NCBI RefSeq assembly: GCF_030817415.1
Contig: NZ_JAUSZI010000002.1
Coordinates: 5,518,001 to 5,582,000, forward strand
From: Streptomyces umbrinus
GTDB taxonomy: Bacteria > Actinomycetota > Actinomycetes > Streptomycetales > Streptomycetaceae
Direction: 5' to 3'
Length of the DNA stretch: 64,000 nt
Part shown: positions 53,639 to 62,307 of the stretch, piece after piece
Layout of the letters: each line of letters starts with the position of its first letter
Position numbering within the stretch: the stretch's first letter is position 1
Made by a program: the position numbers and the translations under genes
The notes under the pieces: generated by a model
Databases searched by the model: none
What the model saw: only the letters and a program-made list of their open reading frames with translations
What the model was told of the DNA's origin: nothing

Positions 53639-53914
53639 TCAGCCGCCGGCGACGGCGGGAATGATCGACACCCCGGCCCCGTCCGGCGTCGCCGTCTCCA
53701 GCCCCTGCTCGAAGCGGACGTCGTCGTCGTTCACGTACACGTTGACGAACCGGCGCAGCTGCCCCTGGTCGTCCAGGACCCGGGCGGCGATCCCGGCATG
53801 GTTCTTCTCCAGGTCGGCGATGACCGCACCAAGAGTCCCACCCTCAGCAGAAACCTCGGCCTTGCCGCCCGTGTAGGTGCGCAGGATGGTGGGGATACGA
53901 ACGTTGACGCTCAT
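53639..53914 (-). CDS. metO: Sulfur-carrier protein of the MoaD/ThiS type (MetO-like)
   Basis: A 91-residue ubiquitin-fold protein ending in the diglycine AVAGG, the C-terminus that is adenylated and thiocarboxylated in sulfur-carrier proteins. The fold starts VNVRIPTILRTYTGG, with QLRRFVNVYVNDDDVR in the middle. Such proteins serve molybdopterin, thiamine or cysteine synthesis, but here the gene follows the threonine-synthase homologue behind a SAM riboswitch. From memory, Streptomyces MetO passes sulfur to MetM for homocysteine synthesis. The activating E1-like enzyme is not in the window. Confidence 0.8.
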   Translation of the reverse strand: MSVNVRIPTILRTYTGGKAEVSAEGGTLGAVIADLEKNHAGIAARVLDDQGQLRRFVNVYVNDDDVRFEQGLETATPDGAGVSIIPAVAGG

Positions 53915-53944
53915 GGGGTTAGACCTCCGTCGGAGTGGGTGGCC

Positions 53945-54050
53945 CGTTCAGGGGCGCGGGGAACTGCGCAGTCTTTGTCTTTAGGGGCTCGGGGAACCGC
54001 GCAGTCTTCAGGGGCGCGGGCAACTGCGCGACCAGCCCCCACGCGCCCGC
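53945..54050 (+). repeat. Three REP-like elements between metM and metO
   Basis: Direct copies at about 53949-53970, 53981-54004 (GGGGCTCGGGGAACCGCGC, with a GTCTTTGTCTTT tract before it) and 54009-54050 (GGGGCGCGGGCAACTGCGCG). The second and third are mutated. They sit inside the presumed operon and could attenuate metO relative to metM. Confidence 0.75.
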
Positions 54051-54062
54051 AGGATGAAACGA

Positions 54063-55367
54063 CTAGCCGAGCCCAGCCTCACGGAAGGAATCCAGGTTCG
54101 GCCGGATCGTCGCGGTCAGCCCCGTGTCGGAAGCAACCGCGTCCAAGGTCTTCAGACCATCCCCGGTGTTGAGCACAACAGTGGTCAGACTCGGATCCAG
54201 CAGACCGTTCTCGATCAGCTTCTTCGCCACGCCCACCGTCACACCACCGGCGGTCTCCGCAAAGATCCCCTCGGTCCGCGCCAGCAACTTGATCGCGTCG
54301 ACCACCTGCTCGTCGTTCACGTCCTCCACGGCCCCACCCGTACGCCGGGCGATATCGAGAACGTAAGGACCGTCCGCCGGGTTACCGATCGCGAGCGACT
54401 TCGCGATCGTGTTCGGCTTCTGCGGCCGTACGACGTCGTGCCCGGCCTTGTACGCCACGGACACCGGCGAGCAGCCCTCGGCCTGTGCACCGAAGATCTT
54501 GTACGGCTTGTCCTCGACGAGCCCGAGCTTGATCAGCTCCTGCAGGCCCTTGTCGATCTTCGTGAGCTGCGAGCCCGAGGCGATGGGCACGACGAGCTGG
54601 TCGGGCAGTTGCCAGCCGAGCTGCTCACAGATCTCGTACGCCAGGGTCTTGGAGCCCTCCGCGTAGTACGGCCGCAGGTTGACGTTGACGAAGCCCCAGC
54701 CCTCGCCGGCCGGGTCGCCGATCAGCTCGGAGCAGAAGCGGTTCACGTCGTCGTAGTTGCCCTCGATGCCGACGAGCTCGCCGCCGTAGACCGCGGCCAT
54801 GACGACCTTGCCCTGCTCCAGGTCGTGCGGGATGAACACGCAGGACCGGAAGCCGGCGCGCGCGGCGGCGGCGCCCACCGCACCGGCGAGGTTGCCGGTG
54901 GAGGAGCAGGAGAGGGTGGTGAAGCCGAAGGCACGCGCGGCCTCCAGCGCCTGGGCGACGACACGGTCCTTGAAGGAGTGCGTCGGGTTGCCGGAGTCGT
55001 CCTTCACGAAGAGCTTGCCGGCGTCGACACCCAGTTCGCGCGCGAGGTTGTCGGCCTGGACGAGCTTGGTCCAGCCGGGGTTGATGTTCGGCTTGTCGGC
55101 CACGTCCGCGGGGACGGGCAGCAGCGGCGCGTACCGCCAGATGTTCGCGGGGCCCGCCTCGATCCGCTTGCGGAGCTCCTCGGTGTCATAGGCCGAGAAG
55201 TCGTACGCGATCTCCAGCGGGCCGAAACACTCCTCGCAGGCGAAGACCGGACCGAGCGGGACGCGGTGGCCGCATTCACGGCAGGAAAGCGCGGCGGCCG
55301 GTCCGAGGTCGACGGAGTTCGCGACGGGGGCGGAGTTCGTGGTGCTTGCAACTGTCTGCGCAGCCAT
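54063..55367 (-). CDS. metM: Threonine synthase homologue, probable homocysteine synthase MetM
   Basis: A 434-residue PLP enzyme of the threonine synthase class with an N-terminal zinc ribbon (CRECGH ... CEECFG, about residues 29-51). The PLP lysine is in GNPTHSFKDRV (about 127), and the phosphate-binding loops are SCSSTGNLAG and VPIASGSQ. It would usually be called ThrC. The SAM-I riboswitch in front and the sulfur-carrier gene behind point instead to homocysteine synthesis from O-phosphohomoserine, as reported from memory for Streptomyces MetM. Streptomyces usually have a separate thrC in the hom-thrB operon. The ATG at 55367 is the conventional start; the frame is open to an ATG at 55400. 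Confidence 0.82.
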   Translation of the reverse strand: MAAQTVASTTNSAPVANSVDLGPAAALSCRECGHRVPLGPVFACEECFGPLEIAYDFSAYDTEELRKRIEAGPANIWRYAPLLPVPADVADKPNINPGWTKLVQADNLARELGVDAGKLFVKDDSGNPTHSFKDRVVAQALEAARAFGFTTLSCSSTGNLAGAVGAAAARAGFRSCVFIPHDLEQGKVVMAAVYGGELVGIEGNYDDVNRFCSELIGDPAGEGWGFVNVNLRPYYAEGSKTLAYEICEQLGWQLPDQLVVPIASGSQLTKIDKGLQELIKLGLVEDKPYKIFGAQAEGCSPVSVAYKAGHDVVRPQKPNTIAKSLAIGNPADGPYVLDIARRTGGAVEDVNDEQVVDAIKLLARTEGIFAETAGGVTVGVAKKLIENGLLDPSLTTVVLNTGDGLKTLDAVASDTGLTATIRPNLDSFREAGLG

Positions 55368-55386
55368 GGAGGCGAGGCCCTTTCTC

Positions 55387-55543
55387 CTCATCTTCCTCAC
55401 GACGCACTTCGCCGTGAGACGGATTTGGCACCTTCCCTAGCCGGGAGCCTCGCTGCGCTGATCGACAATGATCAGGACGAGACCGGCTGGAGGGTTGCCG
55501 GGGCTTCAACGGGCCGTATCCCTCTGCCCCTCTGGATGAGCGG
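55387..55543 (-). ncRNA. SAM-I riboswitch
   Basis: Reading the minus strand: CTCATCCAGAG opens helix P1; GGGGCAGAGGGA follows; GAAGCCCCGGCAACC is the conserved core near 55492-55507; AAGGTGCCAAATCC (55421-55434) is the second core segment; GATGAG (55387-55392) closes P1. All hallmark S-box elements are present in order. P1 ends about 20 nt before the metM start, next to GAGGAGAAAGG, and no U-run follows, so ligand binding probably controls translation start. High SAM should switch metM off. Confidence 0.9.
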
Positions 55544-55746
55544 TATTCAGTTGTGGTTCTGGCTCTGGTTTTGGTTGTGCACGCAACGACCCCCGACATG
55601 CGATGGTCATCAGCGTTGTTCAAGACTGTAACCGAAGGCCTGGATGGTGGAGAGAGCCGTCCGAACCGCGAGATGACAGTGACGCAACCCACACTGCAGG
55701 CCGCGGCGGGCACACGCATCCCAATGAACGCAAGGGAGAGCCGCAC

Positions 55747-56694
55747 GTGCTGGAAGACGTCGAGCGCTGGCTGAGCACGCGCTCCTGGTCCGTCGAGGAC
55801 CGCCCGCTCAAGAAACTCATCGCCGCGAAGCGTGCCACCGGCTCCACGGTGAGTGTCGTACTGCCCGCGCTCAACGAGGAGGAGACCGTCGGCGAGATCG
55901 TCGCGATCATCCGCCGTGAGCTGATGACCAGGAAGGTGCCGCTCGTCGACGAGATCGTGGTGATCGACTCGGGTTCGACGGACCGCACCTCCGAGGTCGC
56001 CGCCGAGGCGGGCGCCCGTGTCGTGCACCGGGACGAGATCCTGCCCCGGCTGCCGGCCGTCCCCGGCAAGGGCGAGGTGCTGTGGCGCTCGCTCCTCGTC
56101 ACCCGCGGGGACATCGTGGCCTTCGTAGACGCGGACCTGAAGGAGTTCTCGGCGGACTTCGTCTCCGGGATCGTCGGCCCGCTCCTCACCGAACCGGGCG
56201 TCGACCTCGTCAAGGCGATGTACGACCGCCCGCTGGGCTCCGCCGCAGGTCAGGGAGGTCGGGTCACCGAACTCATGGCCCGCCCGCTCCTGAACATGCA
56301 CTGGCCGCAACTGGCCGGCTTCGTCCAGCCGCTGGGCGGGGAGTACGCGGCCCGCCGCTCCCTCCTCGAACAGCTCCCGTTCCCCGTCGGATACGGCGTC
56401 GAGCTGGGCATGCTGGTCGACGCGCTGCACCTGGTGGGCCTGGACGCCCTGGCCCAGGTCGACGTCGGCGTCCGCAAACACCGCCACCAGGACGGCCAGG
56501 CCCTGGGCCGCATGTCCGCCGCGATCTACCGCACCGCCCAGCTCCGCCTGGCCCGCGGCCACATGATCCGCCCCTCCCTCACCCAGTTCGAGCGAGGCGA
56601 AAACGGCTTCGAGCCCCGCACGTACTCGGTGGACATGGAGGAACGGCCGCCGATGGCGGAGATCGAGGAGTACGTGGAACGCAAGGCGGCGTAG
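55747..56694 (+). CDS. gpgS: Glucosyl-3-phosphoglycerate synthase
   Basis: A 315-residue GT-A-fold glycosyltransferase (GT81 type) that transfers glucose to 3-phosphoglycerate, the first step to glucosylglycerate and, in mycobacteria, to methylglucose lipopolysaccharide. The GTG at 55747 follows GGGAG. Motifs are VVLPALNEEETVGEI (sugar-nucleotide site), VIDSGSTDRT and the metal-binding VDADLKEF (DxD, about residues 124-131); PLGGEYAARRSLL binds the acceptor. In Streptomyces the product may be a compatible solute, fitting the nearby trehalose genes. Confidence 0.88.
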   Translation: MLEDVERWLSTRSWSVEDRPLKKLIAAKRATGSTVSVVLPALNEEETVGEIVAIIRRELMTRKVPLVDEIVVIDSGSTDRTSEVAAEAGARVVHRDEILPRLPAVPGKGEVLWRSLLVTRGDIVAFVDADLKEFSADFVSGIVGPLLTEPGVDLVKAMYDRPLGSAAGQGGRVTELMARPLLNMHWPQLAGFVQPLGGEYAARRSLLEQLPFPVGYGVELGMLVDALHLVGLDALAQVDVGVRKHRHQDGQALGRMSAAIYRTAQLRLARGHMIRPSLTQFERGENGFEPRTYSVDMEERPPMAEIEEYVERKAA

Positions 56695-56699
56695 CGCTC

Positions 56700-56905
56700 C
56701 GCGGGGTGCGCCGTTGTTGTCTGCGGCGCCGCGGGGGCTGGGCGCGCCCACGATGGGGGTCCCCCCACTCGAGCGAAGCCGAGAGTGGGGGAGGAGCCGC
56801 ACATGTCACCGCCCCGCGCCCCTTGAAAGCCAAAAGACTGCGCAGTTCCCCGCGCCCCCAGGTTTTTAGGGGCGCGGGGAACTGCGCAGTCCAGCCCCCA
56901 CCCGG
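56700..56905. repeat. Long-form and short-form REP-like elements
   Basis: An inverted long-form copy (about 56720-56823) carries a large inserted hairpin: GGGGGTCCCCCCACTCGAG, then GAAGCC, then GAGTGGGGGAGGAGCCGCAC, with GACAT read on the other strand. It is followed by an inverted short copy (56838-56860) and a direct short copy (56867-56905). Together they fill most of the 290-bp gap between gpgS and otsA. Confidence 0.75.
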
Positions 56906-56984
56906 CGGTCAGGCGACCCACAACCTCGCCCCCACGCCGGGTGGGAACGTTTGAGCGTTTACACCGGGGGCTAGATTTCGAGTC

Positions 56985-58394
56985 ATGGTCTCCACCCGCG
57001 GCACCCACAACATCCTGGTCGCCTCCAACCGCGGCCCGATCTCGTACACCCAGGACAAGACCGGGGCGCTCACCGCCAAGCGCGGCGGAGGCGGCCTCGT
57101 CTCCGGCCTCTCCGCGATCGGCCCGGACGCAGGCGCCCTGTGGGTGTGCTCGGCCCTCGGCGACGGCGACCGCGAGGCCGTACGACGCGGCGTGGGCGAA
57201 GACGGCGTACGGATGCTGGACATCGACGCCGACACCCACGCCGCCGCGTACAACGACATCGCCAACTCCGTGCTGTGGTTCGTCAACCACCTGCTCTACC
57301 AGACACCGCTTGAGCCGGTCTTCGACAAGGAGTTCCGGCGCCAGTGGGCGGCGTACGAGACGTACAACCACGCCTTCGCCGAGGCGCTGGCCGAGGAGGC
57401 GGCGGAGGGCGCGGCCGTCCTCGTACAGGACTACCACCTGGTTCTCGTCCCGCGGATGCTCCGTGAACTCCGCCCCGACCTGCGGATCGGGCACTTCTCG
57501 CACACGCCGTGGGCTCCGCCGGAGTACTTCCGGCTGCTGCCGGACGACATCGCGGCGAAGGTGCTCGGCGGGATCCTCGGCGCTGACCGGGCCGCGTTCC
57601 TCACCCAGCGGTGGGCGGACGCGTTCACGGACTGCTGTCACGCCGTCCTGGGTCCCGGGATCCCCTCCGGTACGCGGATCGGGGTGCACGGCCTCGGAGC
57701 GGACGCGGACTTCCTGCGCGAGCGCTCGCACCGGCCGGACGTGGACGAGCGGCTGGCGGTACTGCGCGAGCAGATCGGCACGGCTCCCGACGGCAGCGCC
57801 CGTAAGGCGATCGTGCGGGTCGACCGGACCGAGCTGTCCAAGAACATCGTGCGCGGACTGCTGGCGTTCCGGGAGCTGCTGGAGGAGCGGCCGGAGTGGC
57901 GCGAGCGGGTGGTACACGTGGCGTTCGCGTACCCGTCGCGGCAGGACCTCGCGGTCTACCGCGACTACACGGCCGAGGTGCAGCGGGTCGCGGACGAGAT
58001 CAACTCCCAGTACGGGACGCCCGGTTGGACCCCGGTCCTGCTGAACCTCAAGGACGACTTCGCCCGTTCCCTGGCCTCCTACCGGCTGGCGGACGTGGCC
58101 CTCGTCAACCCCATCCGGGACGGCATGAACCTCGTCGCCAAGGAGGTGCCGGTCGTGTCGGACGACGGGTGCGTGCTGGTGCTTTCGCGGGAGGCGGGGG
58201 CGTACGAGGAGTTGGGCGAGGATGCGGTTGTGGTGAACCCGTATGACGTTTCGGGCACGGCCCGGGCCTTGCACGAGGCGTTGACGATGCCGGTGGGTGA
58301 GCGGGCCGAGAGGACGAAGCGGTTGGCTGTGGCCGCGACCGCTTTGCCTCCGGCGCAGTGGTTTCTGGACCAGCTGAACGCGCTGGAGGCGTAG
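56985..58394 (+). CDS. otsA: Trehalose-6-phosphate synthase
   Basis: A 469-residue GT20 enzyme that joins UDP-glucose (or a related donor) to glucose 6-phosphate. It has the N-terminal [10 protein letters not shown] loop, the FVNHLLYQ segment, [14 protein letters not shown] (about residues 146-159), [16 protein letters not shown], the phosphate-contact [12 protein letters not shown] and [13 protein letters not shown] near the C-terminus. A pseudo-glycosyltransferase of the GT20 fold is possible but less likely in this context. otsB lies just downstream on the other strand. Confidence 0.85.
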   Translation: MVSTRGTHNILVASNRGPISYTQDKTGALTAKRGGGGLVSGLSAIGPDAGALWVCSALGDGDREAVRRGVGEDGVRMLDIDADTHAAAYNDIANSVLWFVNHLLYQTPLEPVFDKEFRRQWAAYETYNHAFAEALAEEAAEGAAVLVQDYHLVLVPRMLRELRPDLRIGHFSHTPWAPPEYFRLLPDDIAAKVLGGILGADRAAFLTQRWADAFTDCCHAVLGPGIPSGTRIGVHGLGADADFLRERSHRPDVDERLAVLREQIGTAPDGSARKAIVRVDRTELSKNIVRGLLAFRELLEERPEWRERVVHVAFAYPSRQDLAVYRDYTAEVQRVADEINSQYGTPGWTPVLLNLKDDFARSLASYRLADVALVNPIRDGMNLVAKEVPVVSDDGCVLVLSREAGAYEELGEDAVVVNPYDVSGTARALHEALTMPVGERAERTKRLAVAATALPPAQWFLDQLNALEA

Positions 58395-58417
58395 CTCGTC
58401 GGCGCGGGGTTGTTTGG

Positions 58418-58466
58418 ACCGTGCGGGTGCGTGGGGGCTGGTCGCGCAGTTCCCCGCGCCCCTAAA
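58418..58466 (-). repeat. REP-like element, short form, inverted
   Basis: An inverted copy between the convergent otsA and otsB genes; it ends 4 bp from the otsB stop. Confidence 0.8.
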
Positions 58467-58469
58467 AGC

Positions 58470-59324
58470 TTATGAGGCCAGCTCAGTCGCCAGTGCTGCC
58501 AGTAGGCGGACTACCCCTTCCGGGCCGTCCACCACCAGGTCTGCTCGGTCGGAGAGTTCCGTGACCTCGTTACTGCCGCTGCAGACGAGGAGGCCGGGGA
58601 CGCCGTCGGAGCGGAGTTTTTCGACGGCGGCGAAGGCGGGCAGGTCGCCCAGGTCGTCGCCGCAGTACATGACCGACTCGGCTCCGACGTCGCGTACGTA
58701 CTCGCCGAGGGCGACGCCCTTGTCCATGCCCGGCGGGCGCAGTTCCAGCACCATTCTTCCCGGTTCGACGATCAGGCCATGGCGGGTGGCGAGCTCGGCG
58801 AGGGGTTCGCGGAGGGCCTCGAAGGCGGCCTGGGGGTCCTGCGCGCGGCGCGTGTGGACCGCGACGGCCCTGCCCTTCTCCTCGATCCACGTGCCCTGCC
58901 AGGCGCCGATGGAGTCGAGGAAGCCGGGGAGTTCGGCGCGGGCCTCGGCGACGCCGGGGTGGGGGGCGGGGGCCTGGACCGTGCCGGTGACGGCGTCCCA
59001 GCGTTCCGCCCCGTAGTGGCCGAGCACGACGAGATGCTCCAGGCCGGGGACTCCGGCGAAGCCGCCGTGGCGTACGGCCACGCCGGCCGGCCTTCCGGTG
59101 ACGACGGCGACGGAGGCGACCCTCGGGGCGAGGGCTGCCAGGGCGGGTACTGCGTCCGGGTGGGCGCGGGCCTGTTCGGGGTCCGGGACGATCGGGGCGA
59201 GGGTGCCGTCGAAGTCGAAGGCGAGGACTGCCCTGTCGGGCCGCGCGATGATGGCTTCGAGGCCGTCTCGGCCCGCCGGGGTCACGGGGGTCGGCATCGA
59301 CGATGACTCGGGGTGACTGGCCAT
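58470..59324 (-). CDS. otsB: Trehalose-6-phosphate phosphatase
   Basis: A 284-residue HAD phosphatase that removes phosphate from trehalose 6-phosphate. Motif I is [12 protein letters not shown] (about residues 35-46), motif II is [21 protein letters not shown] is the substrate-cap region, and motif IV is [12 protein letters not shown]. It is convergent with otsA rather than in an operon. An internal ATG (59297) could also be the start. Confidence 0.88.
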   Translation of the reverse strand: MASHPESSSMPTPVTPAGRDGLEAIIARPDRAVLAFDFDGTLAPIVPDPEQARAHPDAVPALAALAPRVASVAVVTGRPAGVAVRHGGFAGVPGLEHLVVLGHYGAERWDAVTGTVQAPAPHPGVAEARAELPGFLDSIGAWQGTWIEEKGRAVAVHTRRAQDPQAAFEALREPLAELATRHGLIVEPGRMVLELRPPGMDKGVALGEYVRDVGAESVMYCGDDLGDLPAFAAVEKLRSDGVPGLLVCSGSNEVTELSDRADLVVDGPEGVVRLLAALATELAS

Positions 59325-59391
59325 GCTGCGACCCTATCCGCGGCCGCGAAGTCTTTCGCCCCCGCCGCCCCTACCCATTCCCGTCACTTAC

Positions 59392-59470
59392 TCGGGGGCC
59401 AGCCCCCGAACCCCCGCTCCTCAAACGCCGGAGAGGCTGAAATACCCAGGGGCGCGGCGAACTGCGAAGG
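59392..59470 (+). repeat. Second-family repeat plus REP-like remnant
   Basis: A diverged copy of the 11924-11970 repeat (CCCCCGCTCCTCAAACGCCG, then GAGAGGCTGAA) is followed directly by a mutated short-form REP core (AGGGGCGCGGCGAACTGCG). Confidence 0.7.
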
Positions 59471-59507
59471 ATGGGACGGGCAGGGGCGGCGGGGGCGAGG
59501 AAAGCCC

Positions 59508-59747
59508 TCAGCCCTCCCTCTCGTCCCGGCGCACATCCCTCACGCGCCGCAACCGGTTGACCGTGACGGGGTCGTGGGCCAGGGCCCGGGGCGCGTCCAG
59601 GAGGGCGTTCAGGAGCTGGTAGTAGCGGACCGGGGCCAGCCCCAGTTCCTCCCGTATCGCCCGCTCCTTGGCCCCCGGAGTCGCCCACCCCCGCCGCTCC
59701 AGCGCAAGAACGGCAAGCTCCTGGGGTGTCAGCTCCGCGTCTTCCAT
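59508..59747 (-). CDS. DUF3263 small protein
   Basis: A 79-residue protein of the actinobacterial DUF3263 family (ATG at 59747; a GTG 9 bp upstream is possible). It has a helix-turn-helix-like pattern: LTPQELAVLALERRGW, AKERAIREELGLAPVRYYQLLNALL. It probably binds DNA. In many actinobacteria such genes stand alone; the function is unknown. Confidence 0.75.
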   Translation of the reverse strand: MEDAELTPQELAVLALERRGWATPGAKERAIREELGLAPVRYYQLLNALLDAPRALAHDPVTVNRLRRVRDVRRDEREG

Positions 59748-59777
59748 GCCCAGCACGCTAGCGGAGCCCGGCAAAGG

Positions 59778-59835
59778 CGCCCCGACAGGGGCGCGGGGAA
59801 CTGCGCGACCAGCCCCCACGGACCCGCACCCGACC
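59778..59835 (+). repeat. REP-like element, short form
   Basis: A direct copy (CCCCGACAGGGGCGCGGGG, then AACTGCGCGACCAGCC) between two minus-strand genes. Confidence 0.8.
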
Positions 59836-59871
59836 AACAACCAGCCAGACCAGCCAGACCGACCAGCGGAG

Positions 59872-61167
59872 CTAAGACGCGTTCTCCTCCGCCGCAGCAG
59901 CCCGCTGCAGCTGTCCCAGGATCGCCGCCGGGCTGCCCTTCGGGCCCACCGCCTTGCCTATCTGCTGCTTGATGTCCGCGCTCACGGACGCCCACGACGT
60001 CTTGGCCACGGGATACAACTCGGCATTGGGCAACTCGTCGAGGAAACCGACAAGATCCGCGTCGGACTTGTCCGCGGACATCGCCTCGGACGCCGACGTG
60101 GTCACCGGCAGCAGGTCGTACTCGTGCGAGAACTTGAGCACGTTCTTCTCGCTGTAGACGTAGTCGAGGAAGTTCCCGACCTGCTCGGCATGCCCGGGCT
60201 GCCTGAACGCCATCATCCAGTCGGCGACGCCCATCGTCGCCTTGGACCGCCCGTTGATCCCGGGCATCGGCACCATGCCGAACTTCACGCCCTTCGCCGC
60301 GGCGGCCTGCATCAGCGTGGGATGGCCGTTCAGCATCCCGACCTCACCGCGAGTGAACGCCGCAAAGGCCTCCGCACGGTTGAGATTCGCGGGCGCGACG
60401 GGTCCGGTGAGCCCCTTCTCGACCAGTTTCTCCTTGAGCCAGGTGAAGGTCTCGACGTTCTGCTTGGAGTCGATGCCGTACGACCCGACCGTGTCGGTGT
60501 AGCCGTCGCCGCCGCTCAGCAGCCACATCATCGTCTCGGCCTGCGCCTCCTCGGGCCCCAGCGGCAGCGCGTACGGGTACTTCACGCCACGCGACTTGAG
60601 GACCTCGGCGTCGGACGCGAGCTGGCTCCAGCTCTGCGGCGGGGTGAGACCCGCGTCGCGGAAGAGCTTCTTGTTGTAGAAGAGCAGCCGCGTCGAGGAG
60701 GCGAACGGCATGCCGTACTGCGTCCGGTCGATCTCGCCGGCCTCGGTGAGCCGGCTCACGAAGTCGGCCTGGGTGTTGATGGAGAGCAGGTCATCGGCCT
60801 TGTAGAGCTGCCCCTTCGCGGCGTAGTCGGCGTACGCGCCGATCTGTGCCATGTCGGGTGCGTCACCGTCGGCGACCATCTTCTTGACCTTGGCGTCCAC
60901 CTCGTTCCACGAGTAGACGCTCACCTCGACCTTGACCCCGGGGTTCTTCGCCTCGTACGCCTTGGTCAGCTCGTCCCAGTACTTCTGCGAGCTGTTCGCC
61001 TTGGAGTCGCCGTAGTCGGCCGCGACCAGTCGCAGCGTGACGTCCCCGGACCCGGAGGAACCGCCACAGCCGCCGAGGGCCGCCGTCATGCCCAGCGCGG
61101 ACACCACCGCGATCAGACCTGTCACTCGCCGCTGCACCGCTGCCGCCCCAACCTTCTCGTCCCGCAC
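59872..61167 (-). CDS. Sugar-binding lipoprotein of an ABC importer
   Basis: A 431-residue extracellular solute-binding protein, family 1 type. The GTG at 61167 gives a signal peptide with the lipobox LGGC at about residues 31-34, then a Gly/Ser linker. Domain blocks are WDELTKAYEAKNPGVKVEV, YGMPFASSTRLLFYNKKLF and FTRGEVGMLNGHPTLM. No permease or ATPase lies beside it, so it must work with subunits encoded elsewhere. It is divergent from nagK and shares the DasR-type box, so an amino sugar or related ligand is likely. Confidence 0.82.
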   Translation of the reverse strand: MRDEKVGAAAVQRRVTGLIAVVSALGMTAALGGCGGSSGSGDVTLRLVAADYGDSKANSSQKYWDELTKAYEAKNPGVKVEVSVYSWNEVDAKVKKMVADGDAPDMAQIGAYADYAAKGQLYKADDLLSINTQADFVSRLTEAGEIDRTQYGMPFASSTRLLFYNKKLFRDAGLTPPQSWSQLASDAEVLKSRGVKYPYALPLGPEEAQAETMMWLLSGGDGYTDTVGSYGIDSKQNVETFTWLKEKLVEKGLTGPVAPANLNRAEAFAAFTRGEVGMLNGHPTLMQAAAAKGVKFGMVPMPGINGRSKATMGVADWMMAFRQPGHAEQVGNFLDYVYSEKNVLKFSHEYDLLPVTTSASEAMSADKSDADLVGFLDELPNAELYPVAKTSWASVSADIKQQIGKAVGPKGSPAAILGQLQRAAAAEENAS

Positions 61168-61268
61168 TCGTCCCGCACTGCCGATTCACACGGCCGGTTC
61201 ACCCGGCCCGCCCACACGGCTCGTTCACACGTGCGATCTCATGCTTTCGATTCGCAATTTCGCTCTAA

Positions 61269-61299
61269 GGTCTACACCACGTGAGTGGACTAGACCTCT
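61269..61299. promoter_or_regulatory. DasR-type box and overlapping dyad before nagK
   Basis: AGTGGACTAGACCTCT (61284-61299) matches the DasR consensus at 14 of 16 positions. It overlaps a larger dyad, GGTCTACACCAC (61269-61280) with GTGGACTAGACC (61285-61296), matching at 10 of 12. It lies 28 bp before nagK and about 100 bp before the divergent binding-protein gene, so it could control both. Confidence 0.7.
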
Positions 61300-61326
61300 C
61301 ACGGGGTAAGGGGCGACACTGTACCC

Positions 61327-62307
61327 GTGAGACATGTCATCGCCCTCGACGTGGGCGGCACCGGGATGAAGGCCGCCCTCGTGGGGGCGGTCGACGCCGC
61401 GCCCTCCGGGGGGACTCCCCCCGTGCTGCACCGGGCCCGCCGCGCCACGGGCCGGGAGCACGGTCCGGACTCCGTCGTCGAGTCGATCCTCGCTTTCGCC
61501 GCCGACCTGCGCGCGCATGGCGAGCGCCACTTCGGCGAGCCCGCGGCGGCCGTCGGGGTCGCCGTGCCCGGCATCGTGGACGCCGACCGCGGCATCGCCG
61601 CGTACTCGGCCAACCTCGGCTGGCGCGACGTACCCCTGCGGGACCTGCTCAGCCGGCGGCTGGACGGGATCCCGGTCGCCCTCGGCCACGACGTGCGCAC
61701 CGGCGGGCTCGCGGAGGGCCGGATCGGTGCGGGCCAGGGCGCCGACCGGTTCCTGTTCGTGCCGCTCGGCACCGGCATCGCGGGCGCGATCGGCATCGAC
61801 GGCCGCGTGGAGGCGGGCGCGCACGGCTTCGCGGGCGAGATCGGCCATATCGTCGTACGCCCCGGCGGCGCCCCCTGCCCGTGCGGCCAGCGCGGCTGTC
61901 TGGAGCGGTTCGCGTCCGCCGCGGCGGTCAGCGAGGCCTGGGCCGAGGCGTCCGGCGACCCGGAGGCGGACGCGGCGGACTGCGCGAAGGCCGTCGAGTC
62001 CGGGGACCCACGGGCCCTGGTGGTCTGGCAGGAGGCCGTGGACGCGCTGGCCGACGGGCTCGTCACCGCGCTCACCCTGCTGGACCCGCGGACCCTGATC
62101 ATCGGTGGCGGTCTCGCCGAGGCCGGGGAAACCTTGTTCACACCGCTACGAGCCGCGGTCGAGCGACGCGTCACCTTCCAGAAACTCCCGTCCATCGTCC
62201 CCGCCGCACTGGGGGACACGGCCGGCTGCCTGGGCGCGGGCCTCCTGGCCTGGGACCTGCTGGGCACCCCTTCCCCTTCCAACCCCGCTTCGGAGGTAAC
62301 CCCCTGA
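61327..62307 (+). CDS. nagK: N-acetylglucosamine kinase, ROK family
   Basis: A 326-residue ROK kinase expected to phosphorylate N-acetylglucosamine with ATP. The GTG at 61327 gives MRHVIALDVGGTGMKAALVG, the ATP-binding start. The ROK zinc motif is CPCGQRGCLERFAS (about residues 183-196) and the catalytic base lies in the ALGHDVRTG segment. There is no N-terminal HTH, so it is a kinase rather than a ROK repressor. The stop overlaps the nagA start (TGATG), so it is the first gene of a nagKA operon. Confidence 0.85.
   Translation: MRHVIALDVGGTGMKAALVGAVDAAPSGGTPPVLHRARRATGREHGPDSVVESILAFAADLRAHGERHFGEPAAAVGVAVPGIVDADRGIAAYSANLGWRDVPLRDLLSRRLDGIPVALGHDVRTGGLAEGRIGAGQGADRFLFVPLGTGIAGAIGIDGRVEAGAHGFAGEIGHIVVRPGGAPCPCGQRGCLERFASAAAVSEAWAEASGDPEADAADCAKAVESGDPRALVVWQEAVDALADGLVTALTLLDPRTLIIGGGLAEAGETLFTPLRAAVERRVTFQKLPSIVPAALGDTAGCLGAGLLAWDLLGTPSPSNPASEVTP

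Noticed and set aside
56985..59324. An otsBA operon or secondary-metabolite cluster around the GT20 gene
   Set aside because: otsA and otsB are convergent and there are no C7N-cyclitol or other biosynthetic genes nearby; ordinary trehalose metabolism explains the pair.
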